Shown one piece after another: positions 1-7,416 of a DNA stretch of 15,961 nucleotides. Location of the stretch: NCBI GenBank assembly GCA_016185915.1, contig JACPMP010000071.1, forward strand, positions 1 to 15,961, in the 5' to 3' direction. Below the pieces are notes generated by a model. The model was not told the origin of the DNA, searched no databases, and saw nothing but the letters and a program-made list of their open reading frames with translations. Made by a program: the position numbers and the translations under genes. The number at the start of each line of letters is the position of its first letter. Position 1 is the stretch's first letter. Origin of the DNA: Candidatus Woesearchaeota archaeon (GTDB lineage: Archaea > Nanobdellota > Nanobdellia > Woesearchaeales > GW2011-AR4).

Positions 1-194
1 CATGGGAATCAAGCTATACTAGGAGATTTTTGCTTTTGTTATTTACTTACCTCACAATTGGATTTTATCTTAAAGCTATTAAAATTCCACAACCTTGGCT
101 TAATGCTATTGTTCCAGCAATTGCTTTTATGCTTTCAACATTAACTTTGCCTTTCTTCAAAAACTTCTGGTCAAAATATATCTATAAAAAATAA
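1..194 (+). CDS. C-terminal end of a small membrane protein (partial)
   Basis: An open frame enters from the left edge and stops at TAA 192-194; about 63 residues are visible. It starts with a charged segment (WESSYTRR), then shows two hydrophobic stretches. The first is roughly FLLLLFTYLTIGFYLKAI; the second is around WLNAIVPAIAFMLSTLTLPFF. A basic tail (KNFWSKYIYKK) follows. This fits a two-helix inner-membrane protein with both ends on the cytoplasmic side. I do not assign a function. The real start lies outside the window or close to it. The stop is about 40 bases upstream of the next gene, which has its own TATA box, so the two are probably separate transcripts. Confidence 0.6.
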   Translation, partial: WESSYTRRFLLLLFTYLTIGFYLKAIKIPQPWLNAIVPAIAFMLSTLTLPFFKNFWSKYIYKK

Positions 195-202
195 ATCCAA
201 AA

Positions 203-211
203 CTTTTATAT
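203..211 (+). promoter_or_regulatory. TATA box for the Nre gene (leaderless)
   Basis: CTTTTATAT is centred about 28 bases upstream of ATG 235, and no Shine-Dalgarno is present between them. This places transcription start at or next to the start codon, as in leaderless archaeal genes, and supports ATG 235 over the upstream TTG at 211. Confidence 0.55.
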
Positions 212-234
212 TGATTATTATATTGTTGAACTTC

Positions 235-1470
235 ATGCAAATCCCGTTCAAACAACACAGGGGCTACGACCCATTAGGAGACTGCGGAAAAGGAAAATGC
301 CCGATTTGCGCAAGAAACAATGCTATCTTTAAGGTGAAGAATACAATCCAAAAAGAAGAGTTTGCAAGCGATGCAGTTGCGCCTTTTGTCGGCAGATTTG
401 GCTACCCAAACATAAATGTCGGCATTCTTGCGCCTCCTGAACAGACAGAAGACGCATGGCTTTTTGATGCTCCTAAATATTGGTCAGCAGAAAATTATGA
501 AATCCCAAGAATTGTTGATTTTCGCTCTTCATTGTTGAATTCTAGGTACACTATCAACATTAAAAAAAGAATAAAATTATTGGAATTGTCGCAGGATATT
601 GCAATGTCCTCAAAGCCAGTTGATGTTGACATACAATTATTTGAAAAGCCAAAGTTCAGATTAAACCTTGACTCATATATGGCACCAACTGGCCCAAATG
701 CAAAGCTAAAAAAAGCATCAATAACCGAGAATCCAAAAATACACACCAAGGTTTACAAGGTTTTTGAAGACACTGATTTGAAAGCGCAGCAAGCTGTCAA
801 CTATCTTTACGAAAATAAATTTGACGAGAATTTTTTAAGTAAATTGCTGAGTGTCGGGACTTTGGGAGTGAAAAAAGACAGGAAGTTAGTGCCGACAAGA
901 TGGAGCATCACGGCAACAGATGATATAATTGGAAAAAAATTGATAAATGAAATAAAAGATTTTAATGAAATAAATTCTTATCATTCTTTTTTTGAGAATT
1001 ATCTGGGAAATTATTATTTGATTTTAATGTTTCCAGAAGTTTGGAGCTATGAATTGTTCGAGACATATGTTCCACAAAACTGGAATTTCAGCAGGGAGTT
1101 AAAATTTACAACAGATTATGAAAATAATTTTGGAAGAAAGGATTACGCATCAAATACGGTAGGCGGATATTATACTGTGCGTCTTGCAATATCGGAAAAA
1201 TTAAAAGAATTGAAAAGACAATCTTCTGTTCTTGCATTGAGGTTTATAACGGATGAATACACTATGCCCCTAGGAGTTTGGGTTACAAGAGAAGCAACAA
1301 GAAAGGCAATGAGCAGCACACCAATTGAATTTTCATCAAAAGAACTACTACTTGAATATGCAAGAAAATTAATCAAAAGAAAATTTAACTACAACGTTGA
1401 TTTTGTATTGAACAAAAGCAATTTACTGAAAAATATAAAACAACAAACAAAACTTGAGAAATTCATTTAA
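235..1470 (+). CDS. Nre family DNA repair protein
   Basis: A 411-residue protein of the archaeal Nre family, linked in haloarchaea to repair of DNA cross-link damage. Seen in sequence: an N-terminal cysteine cluster (GDCGKGKCPIC, residues 15-25), the family block APFVGRFGYPNINVGILAPP (49-68), the central LVPTRWSITATDD block, the YLGNYYLILMFPEVWSYE segment and, near the end, TMPLGVWVTREATR. The last eight residues, QTKLEKFI, match a PCNA-interacting box (Q-x-x-L-x-x-F), which Nre proteins are known to carry, so it probably works at the sliding clamp. The zinc cluster shows only three cysteines; a nearby His (residue 8) could be a fourth ligand. ATG 235 is preferred over TTG 211 because of TATA spacing. 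It is convergent with the DUF2000 gene, with only 15 bases between stops. Confidence 0.9.
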   Translation: MQIPFKQHRGYDPLGDCGKGKCPICARNNAIFKVKNTIQKEEFASDAVAPFVGRFGYPNINVGILAPPEQTEDAWLFDAPKYWSAENYEIPRIVDFRSSLLNSRYTINIKKRIKLLELSQDIAMSSKPVDVDIQLFEKPKFRLNLDSYMAPTGPNAKLKKASITENPKIHTKVYKVFEDTDLKAQQAVNYLYENKFDENFLSKLLSVGTLGVKKDRKLVPTRWSITATDDIIGKKLINEIKDFNEINSYHSFFENYLGNYYLILMFPEVWSYELFETYVPQNWNFSRELKFTTDYENNFGRKDYASNTVGGYYTVRLAISEKLKELKRQSSVLALRFITDEYTMPLGVWVTREATRKAMSSTPIEFSSKELLLEYARKLIKRKFNYNVDFVLNKSNLLKNIKQQTKLEKFI

Positions 1471-1485
1471 AAAAATATATTTTTA
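1471..1485. terminator. AT-rich bidirectional terminator region
   Basis: The 15 bases between the converging stop codons of the Nre and DUF2000 genes, with the adjacent bases, form A-runs and T-runs on both strands. Archaeal RNA polymerase terminates on oligo-T tracts, so this probably ends both transcripts. There is no hairpin. Confidence 0.35.
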
Positions 1486-1905
1486 TTATTTCCAAAGAGA
1501 AAATTTTCTTGTTAAGTCAGAAACTAACTCCCAATCGCCAAATAAGATTATTCCGTAATATTCTAATAATTCTTCTTTAGTTTCATTTGCTCTTTTTATC
1601 TGATCTTCATAAGTTCCTTCAGTCATTGTATTGTTAAAATCTACAAAGTTCATATTGTTGGCTAATGCTGCTTTCCTCAAGGTTCTTATTTGGTTAGAAT
1701 TAGCTTTAAGTATCATAAACGGCATTTCAGATATTTTATCATGATTTCCGCCATCTTTATCTTTATAATTTGTAAATCTTAACTCATCTTTGTTTTCGAT
1801 GTTTGCGCCTAAACCTAATGTCATATGGGCTAGAGCATTCATTGCCTTGCCAATTTCAATCTTTTCATTTACTACTGCAACCAATTTTTTAGGGAACAAT
1901 GCCAT
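1486..1905 (-). CDS. DUF2000 family protein (Pth2-like fold)
   Basis: A 139-residue protein starting MALFPKKLVAVVNEKIEIGK. Family hallmarks are NALAHMTLGLGA near residues 24-35, a DGGNHDKISEMPFMILKA block, a VDFNNTMTEGTY block and the closing YYGIILFGDWELVSDLTRKFSL. This is the DUF2000 pattern, whose known structures resemble peptidyl-tRNA hydrolase 2; no cellular role is established. The reading frame stays open upstream to 2127, but the homology begins at the ATG at 1903-1905. A TATA-like element lies 22-31 bases upstream of it, so I reject the longer 213-residue version. Convergent with the Nre gene. Confidence 0.85.
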   Translation of the reverse strand: MALFPKKLVAVVNEKIEIGKAMNALAHMTLGLGANIENKDELRFTNYKDKDGGNHDKISEMPFMILKANSNQIRTLRKAALANNMNFVDFNNTMTEGTYEDQIKRANETKEELLEYYGIILFGDWELVSDLTRKFSLWK

Positions 1906-1926
1906 ACTATTTGGTAAAAATAAATG

Positions 1927-1936
1927 ATATAAAAAA
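1927..1936 (-). promoter_or_regulatory. TATA box for the DUF2000 gene
   Basis: On the minus strand TTTTTTATAT lies about 26 bases upstream of the ATG at 1905, with no Shine-Dalgarno. It decides the start in favour of 1905. Confidence 0.5.
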
Positions 1937-1972
1937 GTATCGAAATAAGTAAAATATAAAAAATCAAAAACA

Positions 1973-1983
1973 TTTAAATATAA
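1973..1983 (+). promoter_or_regulatory. TATA box for the 2009-2591 transcript
   Basis: TTTAAATATAA is centred about 31 bases upstream of ATG 2009. It is the only clear TATA element before both the small membrane ORF and the LeuA-domain gene, so it probably drives both. Confidence 0.45.
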
Positions 1984-2008
1984 CCTTAATTTTCCATAAT
2001 AAATTAAA

Positions 2009-2161
2009 ATGGCTAACAAAATATCAAATAAAGATTCTGCATTGTCTTTGTTAGCTTTAAGTCTATTGCTTCTGCTACTGTTATAAGACCCACAAAATCT
2101 AACATATTCTTTAATGGGTCTTTGCATTGTTGTTTAAGTTCTGGAATATGCTAAGAAATAA
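2009..2161 (+). pseudogene. Decayed small two-helix membrane protein (or 25-residue peptide)
   Basis: ATG 2009 opens MANKISNKDSALSLLALSLL followed by five more leucines, then TAA at 2084-2086. The same frame continues as DPQNLTYSLMGLCIVV, meets a second TAA (2135-2137), and continues VLEYAKK to a third TAA at 2159-2161. Read through, this is a 50-codon helix-turn-helix membrane protein with a charged start, a DPQN turn and a KK tail. That pattern is unlikely by chance in non-coding AT-rich DNA. A TATA box sits upstream at a leaderless distance, and the next gene has a Shine-Dalgarno, as expected for the second gene of an operon. Either the gene is broken by two stops, or only the first 25 residues are made. 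I do not recognise the family. Confidence 0.35.
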
Positions 2162-2175
2162 AAATAAAATAATTT

Positions 2176-2180
2176 GGAGG
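2176..2180 (+). promoter_or_regulatory. Shine-Dalgarno GGAGG deciding start 2190
   Basis: GGAGG lies 9 bases before ATG 2190. It rules out the longer frame beginning at 2127 and suggests translation as an internal operon gene. Confidence 0.7.
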
Positions 2181-2189
2181 AATGGAAAA

Positions 2190-2591
2190 ATGGCAACCGA
2201 GTATAAAGAAATGGTTAGAGTTAAAAATTATCAATTTGTTAGTGGAAGAGATTTAAAAGGTATTATAATTCCCGCAACAGCATTAATGGACGTATCTGTA
2301 GATGGCGGAATTGAAAGAGTAATCGCAGATGGTGCAGGACAGATGGATGCTATGGTTAAAGCATTAAATCAAACAACCCCATTTAGAGTTGATCCACCTT
2401 ATATAATACGTTTGACCTCGAATTCCGTTACAGGTGGCTCTAATGGAGAGATTGTTGTTAGGATGGAAGTAAGCCACAAAGGAAGAACTTATTATGGTAA
2501 GGGAAGAAGTATTGATCAAACGGAAGCAACGATGTATGCTTATGTAGAAGCATTAAATAAAATTTTAATGCGAGCGAGACAAAAAAAATAA
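2190..2591 (+). CDS. Free-standing LeuA allosteric/dimerisation-domain protein
   Basis: A 133-residue protein whose residues from about 28 onward match the C-terminal regulatory domain of 2-isopropylmalate/homocitrate synthase-type enzymes (LeuA_dimer family). Visible marks are ATALMDVSVDGG, the ADGAGQMDAMVKAL segment (47-59; compare G-x-GPVDA in LeuA), IIRLTSNSVTGGSNGEIVVR, GRTYYGKG, and SIDQTEATMYAYVEALNKIL (107-126; compare TDIxEASxxAYxxALN). In LeuA this domain binds leucine and lies after a TIM-barrel catalytic domain. No catalytic domain or other leucine gene is in this window. It may be a separate amino-acid-binding regulator or have been put to a new use; this is inference. It is convergent with alaS, three bases between the stops. 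Confidence 0.75.
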   Translation: MATEYKEMVRVKNYQFVSGRDLKGIIIPATALMDVSVDGGIERVIADGAGQMDAMVKALNQTTPFRVDPPYIIRLTSNSVTGGSNGEIVVRMEVSHKGRTYYGKGRSIDQTEATMYAYVEALNKILMRARQKK

Positions 2592-2594
2592 TTT

Positions 2595-5120
2595 TTATTT
2601 TATCTTCTTTTTATATCCGCTTAAATCACTCAAAAACCTTTTAATAGTTTTATTTACATGCTCTGGCTGTGTTTTTAATATTTCACAAATCTTGTCTAAA
2701 ACATTTCCTTTAAATTCTTCTATTGAGGTCAATTCTAATTCCTTCAAATCTATTTTTTTATTTTTCTCAACAGATTTTTTTGCATATTTCCACTTCTCAA
2801 ATAATTCATTCACTCTTGCAGGCAATTGCTCTATTCTAACATTAAGCAATTTAGCAGCTTCTTCCAAAATTTTCTTTTCTTTTTTGCTTTCTTTTTGTGC
2901 AGCTTCTCCTGCTGTGAAGTAAATCCTAACAATTCCATCGCTTATTTTTGTTGTTTTCAAAATCTTGATTTCTCCTGCCTCTGATGTATTTTTCAAATGA
3001 GTTCCGCCGCATGCTTCAACATCAACGTCATCAATGTTAACAATCCTAAGAAATTTACCGGGCACTGCTCCACCTTGATAGATATTCATCCCAAAAGTTT
3101 GTTCAGCTTCAGTTCTCGGCAAAAAACTGCTATGCACAGTTATAGCTTCTTTAACTAACTTATTAGCTTCTTTCTCAATCTTTTCAATTTCTTCATCTGT
3201 AATGCTTTGGTAATGTGTCAAATCAATTGTCGCATAATCAACATCTTTTTTAGCCCCTGCTTGATTGATGTGATTTCCAAGCACTTTTCTTGCAGCGGCA
3301 TTTATTATATGAGTTGCTGTATGGTGCTTTGCTAACTGCAGCCTTCTTTGCAAATCTATTTCACATTCAACTTCTTGATTTTCTTTTAAATTATGATGCT
3401 TGAGGAGATGCACAATAACATTCCCCTGCTTGAAGACGTCAATTACTTTGTTCCCATTAATAAAACCCAGATCATGCAACTGCCCCCCGCTTGTAGGATA
3501 GAAATAAGTTTTGTCTAAGATTATTTTATTATCAATAATTTTGATAACTTTAGCCCTAAACTTATTGTGCTTATAATCATCAAAATACATTGCCTTTGTC
3601 TCTGGAACTCCTTCTAAATTTAATTTTTCCTCTCTTTTTGTTGCATGCTCCTGCTCTTCCTTTGCATGGAGCTCTGCAACTTTTGCATAAAAATTTTCAG
3701 GAACATTGAATTTTTTGTTAAATTTCAAGGCCTCTTCCCTTACAACTTCAGGTGTAATCCCATAGCTGTCGTACAAAAGCAGTAATTTTTTGTCATCAAT
3801 CTCTTCTTTGACTAGTTTTGAAATCATAGAATTGGTTTTTTGCTTTGTTGCTTCATACTTACTTTTTTCCACATCCAAAATTTTCTCAACTTCATCAAGA
3901 TTTTCGCTTAGTTCAGGAAATAGTGGTTTCAAGTAATCAGCATGCCATCTGCAAACATCGGGAAGATAAATGTCCCATTTGTATTTGTCAATAAAAGATA
4001 ATGCTCTTCGCAAAATAACCCTTAGATTATAGCCGCCTCCAACATTGCTAGGCAATGCCCCATCGCTTAAAGCAACAAGCAATGCCCTTGAATGCTCTGC
4101 AATTGAATATAAAGCAGCTAATTCAAGTATTTTTTCTCTCAATTCCTTTACATCAACTTCAACTTTCTCAGCAACATCATTCCATACTTTGTCAATGTCA
4201 TCAACTTCATCAACATTTAAGTAAGATGAATAAGGTAAAAATTTTTTCATTAAATCCTCATCAACCTTTACTCCAGCAATAGCATAAAGTTTCTTGACAA
4301 CAGTGGGGAATGTAGTTTCGTAGCTTGTTGATTTTCCTTGAGTGAACCATGCATTTCTTTCATGGCCCATGCCCATATCAAGAACTTTTAAGTTCAATTC
4401 CTTGAAACCAGTTGGAGTCTGCTCAAACATCATATAAACTTGATTGCCTAACTCAAGTCCTCTTGAAAAATATTCCATGCATGGCCCAAAATTGCCGCCG
4501 CCAGCCCATGCATCCTCATGGAATTTTATTTCCTCGTTTTTCAAGCCAAGCCCTATCTTTAGCCAGTTGTGAATATCAGTAAAAAATTTTGCCTGATTCC
4601 ATTCCTTCGGCTTCATAAAAGCATGCTGTCCAATCATGACAAAAGCGCAGTAATGTGCTCCAGTAATCCCAATATTATCAATGTCATTAAAGCGCAAGCA
4701 CATCTGCGGCACAACCAAGGGGTTTGCCGGTGGTTCAACTTCGCCGCTAACAACATACGGCTGGAAATCATAAATAGAAGCTTGAACAAAGTCAGTATCA
4801 TCTCTCCATCTTGCAACAACAGGATAGCGTTTTATAGGGGTATAGCCCCATTTTTTGAATAATTTTGAAAATTCATTCCAAACACCAATATAATCCAATT
4901 GTTTTTTTGCTGGGGTGTTTCCAATAAACCTAAAGCCCCCTGAACAAGCAGGATTGCCGCAAACATTATCATTTGTCACAGACCAATAAAAAGTGCCGCA
5001 TTTACTGCATTTTTTTCTACTAAAACCTTCTGCTTTAAGAACAGAGGTAGCATAATATTTATCCGGCTCTCTTGATGCCTTTTCCTTGAATTCCTTTTTA
5101 ATTTCTTTGTCTGTTGACAT
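2595..5120 (-). CDS. alaS: Alanyl-tRNA synthetase, archaeal type, C-Ala domain missing
   Basis: An 841-residue enzyme charging tRNA-Ala. In order: an archaeal N-terminal Cys4 zinc finger (C38, C41, C54, C59); the catalytic core with RWRDDTDF, the LRFNDIDNIGITGAH segment and the GMGHERNAWFTQG motif 3 (about 250-262); the tRNA-recognition helical region; then the editing domain with its zinc site, HxxxH (H600/H604) and CGGTH (704-708). After the editing domain only about 110 helical residues follow. These hold two similar units, LLNVRIEQLPARVNELFEKW and ILKTQPEHVNKTIKRFLSDL. The glycine-rich C-Ala (DHHA1-like) domain usual at the end of archaeal AlaRS (roughly 890-915 residues) is not seen. The stop codon is clean, so this looks like a natural short form. 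Confidence 0.95.
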   Translation of the reverse strand: MSTDKEIKKEFKEKASREPDKYYATSVLKAEGFSRKKCSKCGTFYWSVTNDNVCGNPACSGGFRFIGNTPAKKQLDYIGVWNEFSKLFKKWGYTPIKRYPVVARWRDDTDFVQASIYDFQPYVVSGEVEPPANPLVVPQMCLRFNDIDNIGITGAHYCAFVMIGQHAFMKPKEWNQAKFFTDIHNWLKIGLGLKNEEIKFHEDAWAGGGNFGPCMEYFSRGLELGNQVYMMFEQTPTGFKELNLKVLDMGMGHERNAWFTQGKSTSYETTFPTVVKKLYAIAGVKVDEDLMKKFLPYSSYLNVDEVDDIDKVWNDVAEKVEVDVKELREKILELAALYSIAEHSRALLVALSDGALPSNVGGGYNLRVILRRALSFIDKYKWDIYLPDVCRWHADYLKPLFPELSENLDEVEKILDVEKSKYEATKQKTNSMISKLVKEEIDDKKLLLLYDSYGITPEVVREEALKFNKKFNVPENFYAKVAELHAKEEQEHATKREEKLNLEGVPETKAMYFDDYKHNKFRAKVIKIIDNKIILDKTYFYPTSGGQLHDLGFINGNKVIDVFKQGNVIVHLLKHHNLKENQEVECEIDLQRRLQLAKHHTATHIINAAARKVLGNHINQAGAKKDVDYATIDLTHYQSITDEEIEKIEKEANKLVKEAITVHSSFLPRTEAEQTFGMNIYQGGAVPGKFLRIVNIDDVDVEACGGTHLKNTSEAGEIKILKTTKISDGIVRIYFTAGEAAQKESKKEKKILEEAAKLLNVRIEQLPARVNELFEKWKYAKKSVEKNKKIDLKELELTSIEEFKGNVLDKICEILKTQPEHVNKTIKRFLSDLSGYKKKIK

Positions 5121-5185
5121 AAGAAAGAAATAAATTATATAGTTATTAAAAAAGTTATTGGTTTTGATTTATACAAATCGAAAGG

Positions 5186-5198
5186 TTAATATATAAAT
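5186..5198 (+). promoter_or_regulatory. TATA box for the lipoprotein operon
   Basis: TTAATATATAAAT is centred 22-25 bases upstream of ATG 5215, with no Shine-Dalgarno. It lies in the 94-base divergent gap between alaS and the lipoprotein genes. Confidence 0.5.
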
Positions 5199-5214
5199 AA
5201 AGAAAAATATCTTT

Positions 5215-5493
5215 ATGAAATACAAATCTATGAGAATATTTTTATTATTAATTCTGATACTATTTACCGGATGTGCCAAGGATATAACGAACGAAGAAGC
5301 CGAGAAAATTGCAAACGAATATATCATATCTAAAATTGGCCAGCCAACACCAGAAGAACCTTTAATAATTGCGAACACATTTTTGCAGGATAAGGAATGG
5401 CATGTTCAATTAACGATTGGGGATGATAGGGGCACAGTTATCTTAAATAAAAAAGGTAAGGTAGTTAGGATTGAAGAAAATAAATGGATTTAA
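5215..5493 (+). CDS. Small PepSY-like lipoprotein
   Basis: A 92-residue protein with a basic N-terminus, a hydrophobic stretch and a lipobox-like LFTGC (Cys20), so it is probably exported and lipid-anchored. The mature part (about 72 residues) reads ITNEEAEKIANEYI, then IIANTFLQDKEWHVQLTIGD, then RGTVILNKKGKVVRIEEN. This is the PepSY arrangement of one helix followed by a sheet ending in a 'dG.v...G.V' strand. PepSY domains are known from protease propeptides and are proposed to bind or inhibit peptidases. Its end overlaps the next gene, a candidate metallopeptidase lipoprotein, by 23 bases, suggesting coupled expression. A second Met (residue 6, base 5230) is a possible alternative start. 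The PepSY call rests on pattern only. Confidence 0.7.
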   Translation: MKYKSMRIFLLLILILFTGCAKDITNEEAEKIANEYIISKIGQPTPEEPLIIANTFLQDKEWHVQLTIGDDRGTVILNKKGKVVRIEENKWI

Positions 5494-7393
5494 TAATAAG
5501 AATAGTATTTTGGTAATTTTGCTCTCAATAGTTTTGATTTTTCTTGTATTTGGCTGTGGAATGAAATCTGAAAAAACCTGCATCAATCAATGTCCTGAAA
5601 GTGGTTTAAAAAGATGCTTTAATAACGGGTATCAAACTTGTAGCAATTATGATTCTGATTCTTGTTTAGAATGGAGTTCTGTAAATAATTGCCCTCAGGG
5701 TTTGTTTTGTCAAAATGGTCAGTGTGTTCAAATTGAACTTAGGAGTGCTTCGATATTGGAAGTTCCCATTCCAAAGGAATTTTATTGCTTTTTACAAGAA
5801 AATAGAATTAAGCCAGAATGTTCACGATATTACAAAGAGGAATGTAATATTTATAAGACTCAATGTTTGGATATTTTGGCTTGTAAGACATATTATAATC
5901 CTGTTTGTGGCGGAGATGGCTTGTTTTACCCTTCCTCTTGTTGGGCAGAAAAATTTGGTACTTCTGTTGCAACATACGGTTATTGCAATTCGTTAACTCA
6001 ATTTATGAGAGATATGTGGCTAACCAAAAAATTCGATGGAAAATCCTTTGTTGTTCCATCGCCAAATATTGAGTTTACTTATAGTGGAAGCGGATTGGAA
6101 GGATGGAAAAATGGTGTATTCCTAAGGTCAACATTGTGGAAGAATTTAACTGATCATTTAATCATGGATTTTAATATAAAAACCACTATTGGAGAGGAAA
6201 TGTCTACTTCCACCTCACATGTAACAACTTTAGTACCTGTCACAGTTAATAGACTGAAAGCGCTTCTAGTGTTTGTAATGTTTGATGAAGCATATCCTGA
6301 AAATATTTTATTAGACTGGACTAGAACTTACACACCTTTAATGAATGATTATATTAGAAAAAAACAGAAAGTTTCCAATCCAATTCAATATGACCTAATA
6401 CCTGTTGTTATATCTCCCCCACAAGGCGTAGAAAAACCATCAATAAGTCACACATACTTCTCAAATGAAGAGATACAAAAAATATACGATGTAGCTATTC
6501 AAAAAATAAGTCCAAAAGATTTCAAAATTTTTATTGTTAGTCCTGTTATAATAAAGGGGTTTGGCGGATATTTCAGCATTTGGAATAATATGCAGTTTAT
6601 TGAATCCCCCCTCACACCACCTGCAACTTATTTAACCACAGACAAAAAAACTGGATTAGACGCCTTGGCTGCTTTTCATGATATGTTCGGAACTATAAGT
6701 CATGAAATTCTGCATGCTGTAGGCTTACCAGGAGATCATGTTCCCATGGGTTATGGTACAGTTTATCTAGATATATTGGGTCAAAATGTTGACAAATTAA
6801 CTGGAAAGGAAAAGGAAGATGTTACTCACTGTGATTTCTTAGGGACTTCAACAGATTACTACGCCGTAGAATTACCCTCTAATCTAAAAATCAGAGTTAG
6901 TCAAGAACCAGAGGGCTTGATAAAAGAGGAAAGCCCTAGTGGAAACTGCTTAAGCGGCCTTCATAACAATGAACGCCTTAAAGATTATGATAATGATGGT
7001 GAATATGAGATTATGTACAAGAACAATTTAATTGGAATAGAACTACAAAGGACATTAGGTTGGGTTGATGTTGATGGGGATAATGTTGCCGAGATAGAAG
7101 ACAAAAATGCTTATGGGGGGTGGAAAGAAATTGGAGATGATACTAAACTAATTGAAGGCATATGGAGAGAGACTGTAAGCCAAACTTCATCTAAATTTGA
7201 GCCCTTAGAAGAAGTAAATATAGGTAATTGTAAATTTGAAAAAATTCGTTTAGAAGATGGTAGAGAGGGACTCGTGCCATTGAAATGTGCCGAATTTAAC
7301 TCAGATGTAGTAAATTTATATAAAAACGTAAAATACAATTGGGAGTTGATTCAAAAAGAATATGGTACTGTTCTTCTACCAAGATTAAACTGA
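5471..7393 (+). CDS. Large lipoprotein with Kazal-like domain and HExxH metallopeptidase motif
   Basis: A 640-residue predicted surface lipoprotein: KK-rich start, hydrophobic segment, lipobox LVFGC (Cys29). Domains in order: a Cys-rich module (37-85) of the type C..G...C..YD.D.CLEW....CP.G..C..G.C; a Kazal-like module (138-172, YYNPVCGGDGLFYPSSC...GYC); a central region of about 230 residues; HEILHAVGLPGDH (411-423), a zinc-metallopeptidase helix with the third ligand offset; and two acidic calcium-type loops, DYDNDG (505-510) and DVDGDNVAEIED (533-544). The start is TTG 5471, inside the preceding gene; no in-frame ATG precedes the lipobox, and AGG at 5467-5469 may help ribosomes. It is probably an anchored, calcium-stabilised protease. 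The family name is uncertain; M6-like or metzincin-like are the closest patterns. Confidence 0.75.
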   Translation: MKKINGFNNKNSILVILLSIVLIFLVFGCGMKSEKTCINQCPESGLKRCFNNGYQTCSNYDSDSCLEWSSVNNCPQGLFCQNGQCVQIELRSASILEVPIPKEFYCFLQENRIKPECSRYYKEECNIYKTQCLDILACKTYYNPVCGGDGLFYPSSCWAEKFGTSVATYGYCNSLTQFMRDMWLTKKFDGKSFVVPSPNIEFTYSGSGLEGWKNGVFLRSTLWKNLTDHLIMDFNIKTTIGEEMSTSTSHVTTLVPVTVNRLKALLVFVMFDEAYPENILLDWTRTYTPLMNDYIRKKQKVSNPIQYDLIPVVISPPQGVEKPSISHTYFSNEEIQKIYDVAIQKISPKDFKIFIVSPVIIKGFGGYFSIWNNMQFIESPLTPPATYLTTDKKTGLDALAAFHDMFGTISHEILHAVGLPGDHVPMGYGTVYLDILGQNVDKLTGKEKEDVTHCDFLGTSTDYYAVELPSNLKIRVSQEPEGLIKEESPSGNCLSGLHNNERLKDYDNDGEYEIMYKNNLIGIELQRTLGWVDVDGDNVAEIEDKNAYGGWKEIGDDTKLIEGIWRETVSQTSSKFEPLEEVNIGNCKFEKIRLEDGREGLVPLKCAEFNSDVVNLYKNVKYNWELIQKEYGTVLLPRLN

Positions 7394-7416
7394 AACTTAT
7401 GTTATCCAACTTCAAT

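Noticed and set aside
1906..2127. N-terminal 74-codon extension of the DUF2000 frame on the minus strand
   Set aside because: It has no family similarity, homology and the TATA position both point to ATG 1905, and the region is better explained by the decayed + strand membrane ORF.
2127..2189. Upstream extension of the LeuA-domain gene to 2127
   Set aside because: A strong GGAGG sits 9 bases before ATG 2190 and the extension resembles no domain.
4055..4862. Plus-strand ORFs of 75 and 97 codons inside alaS
   Set aside because: Antisense shadows of a clearly coding gene, with low-complexity composition.
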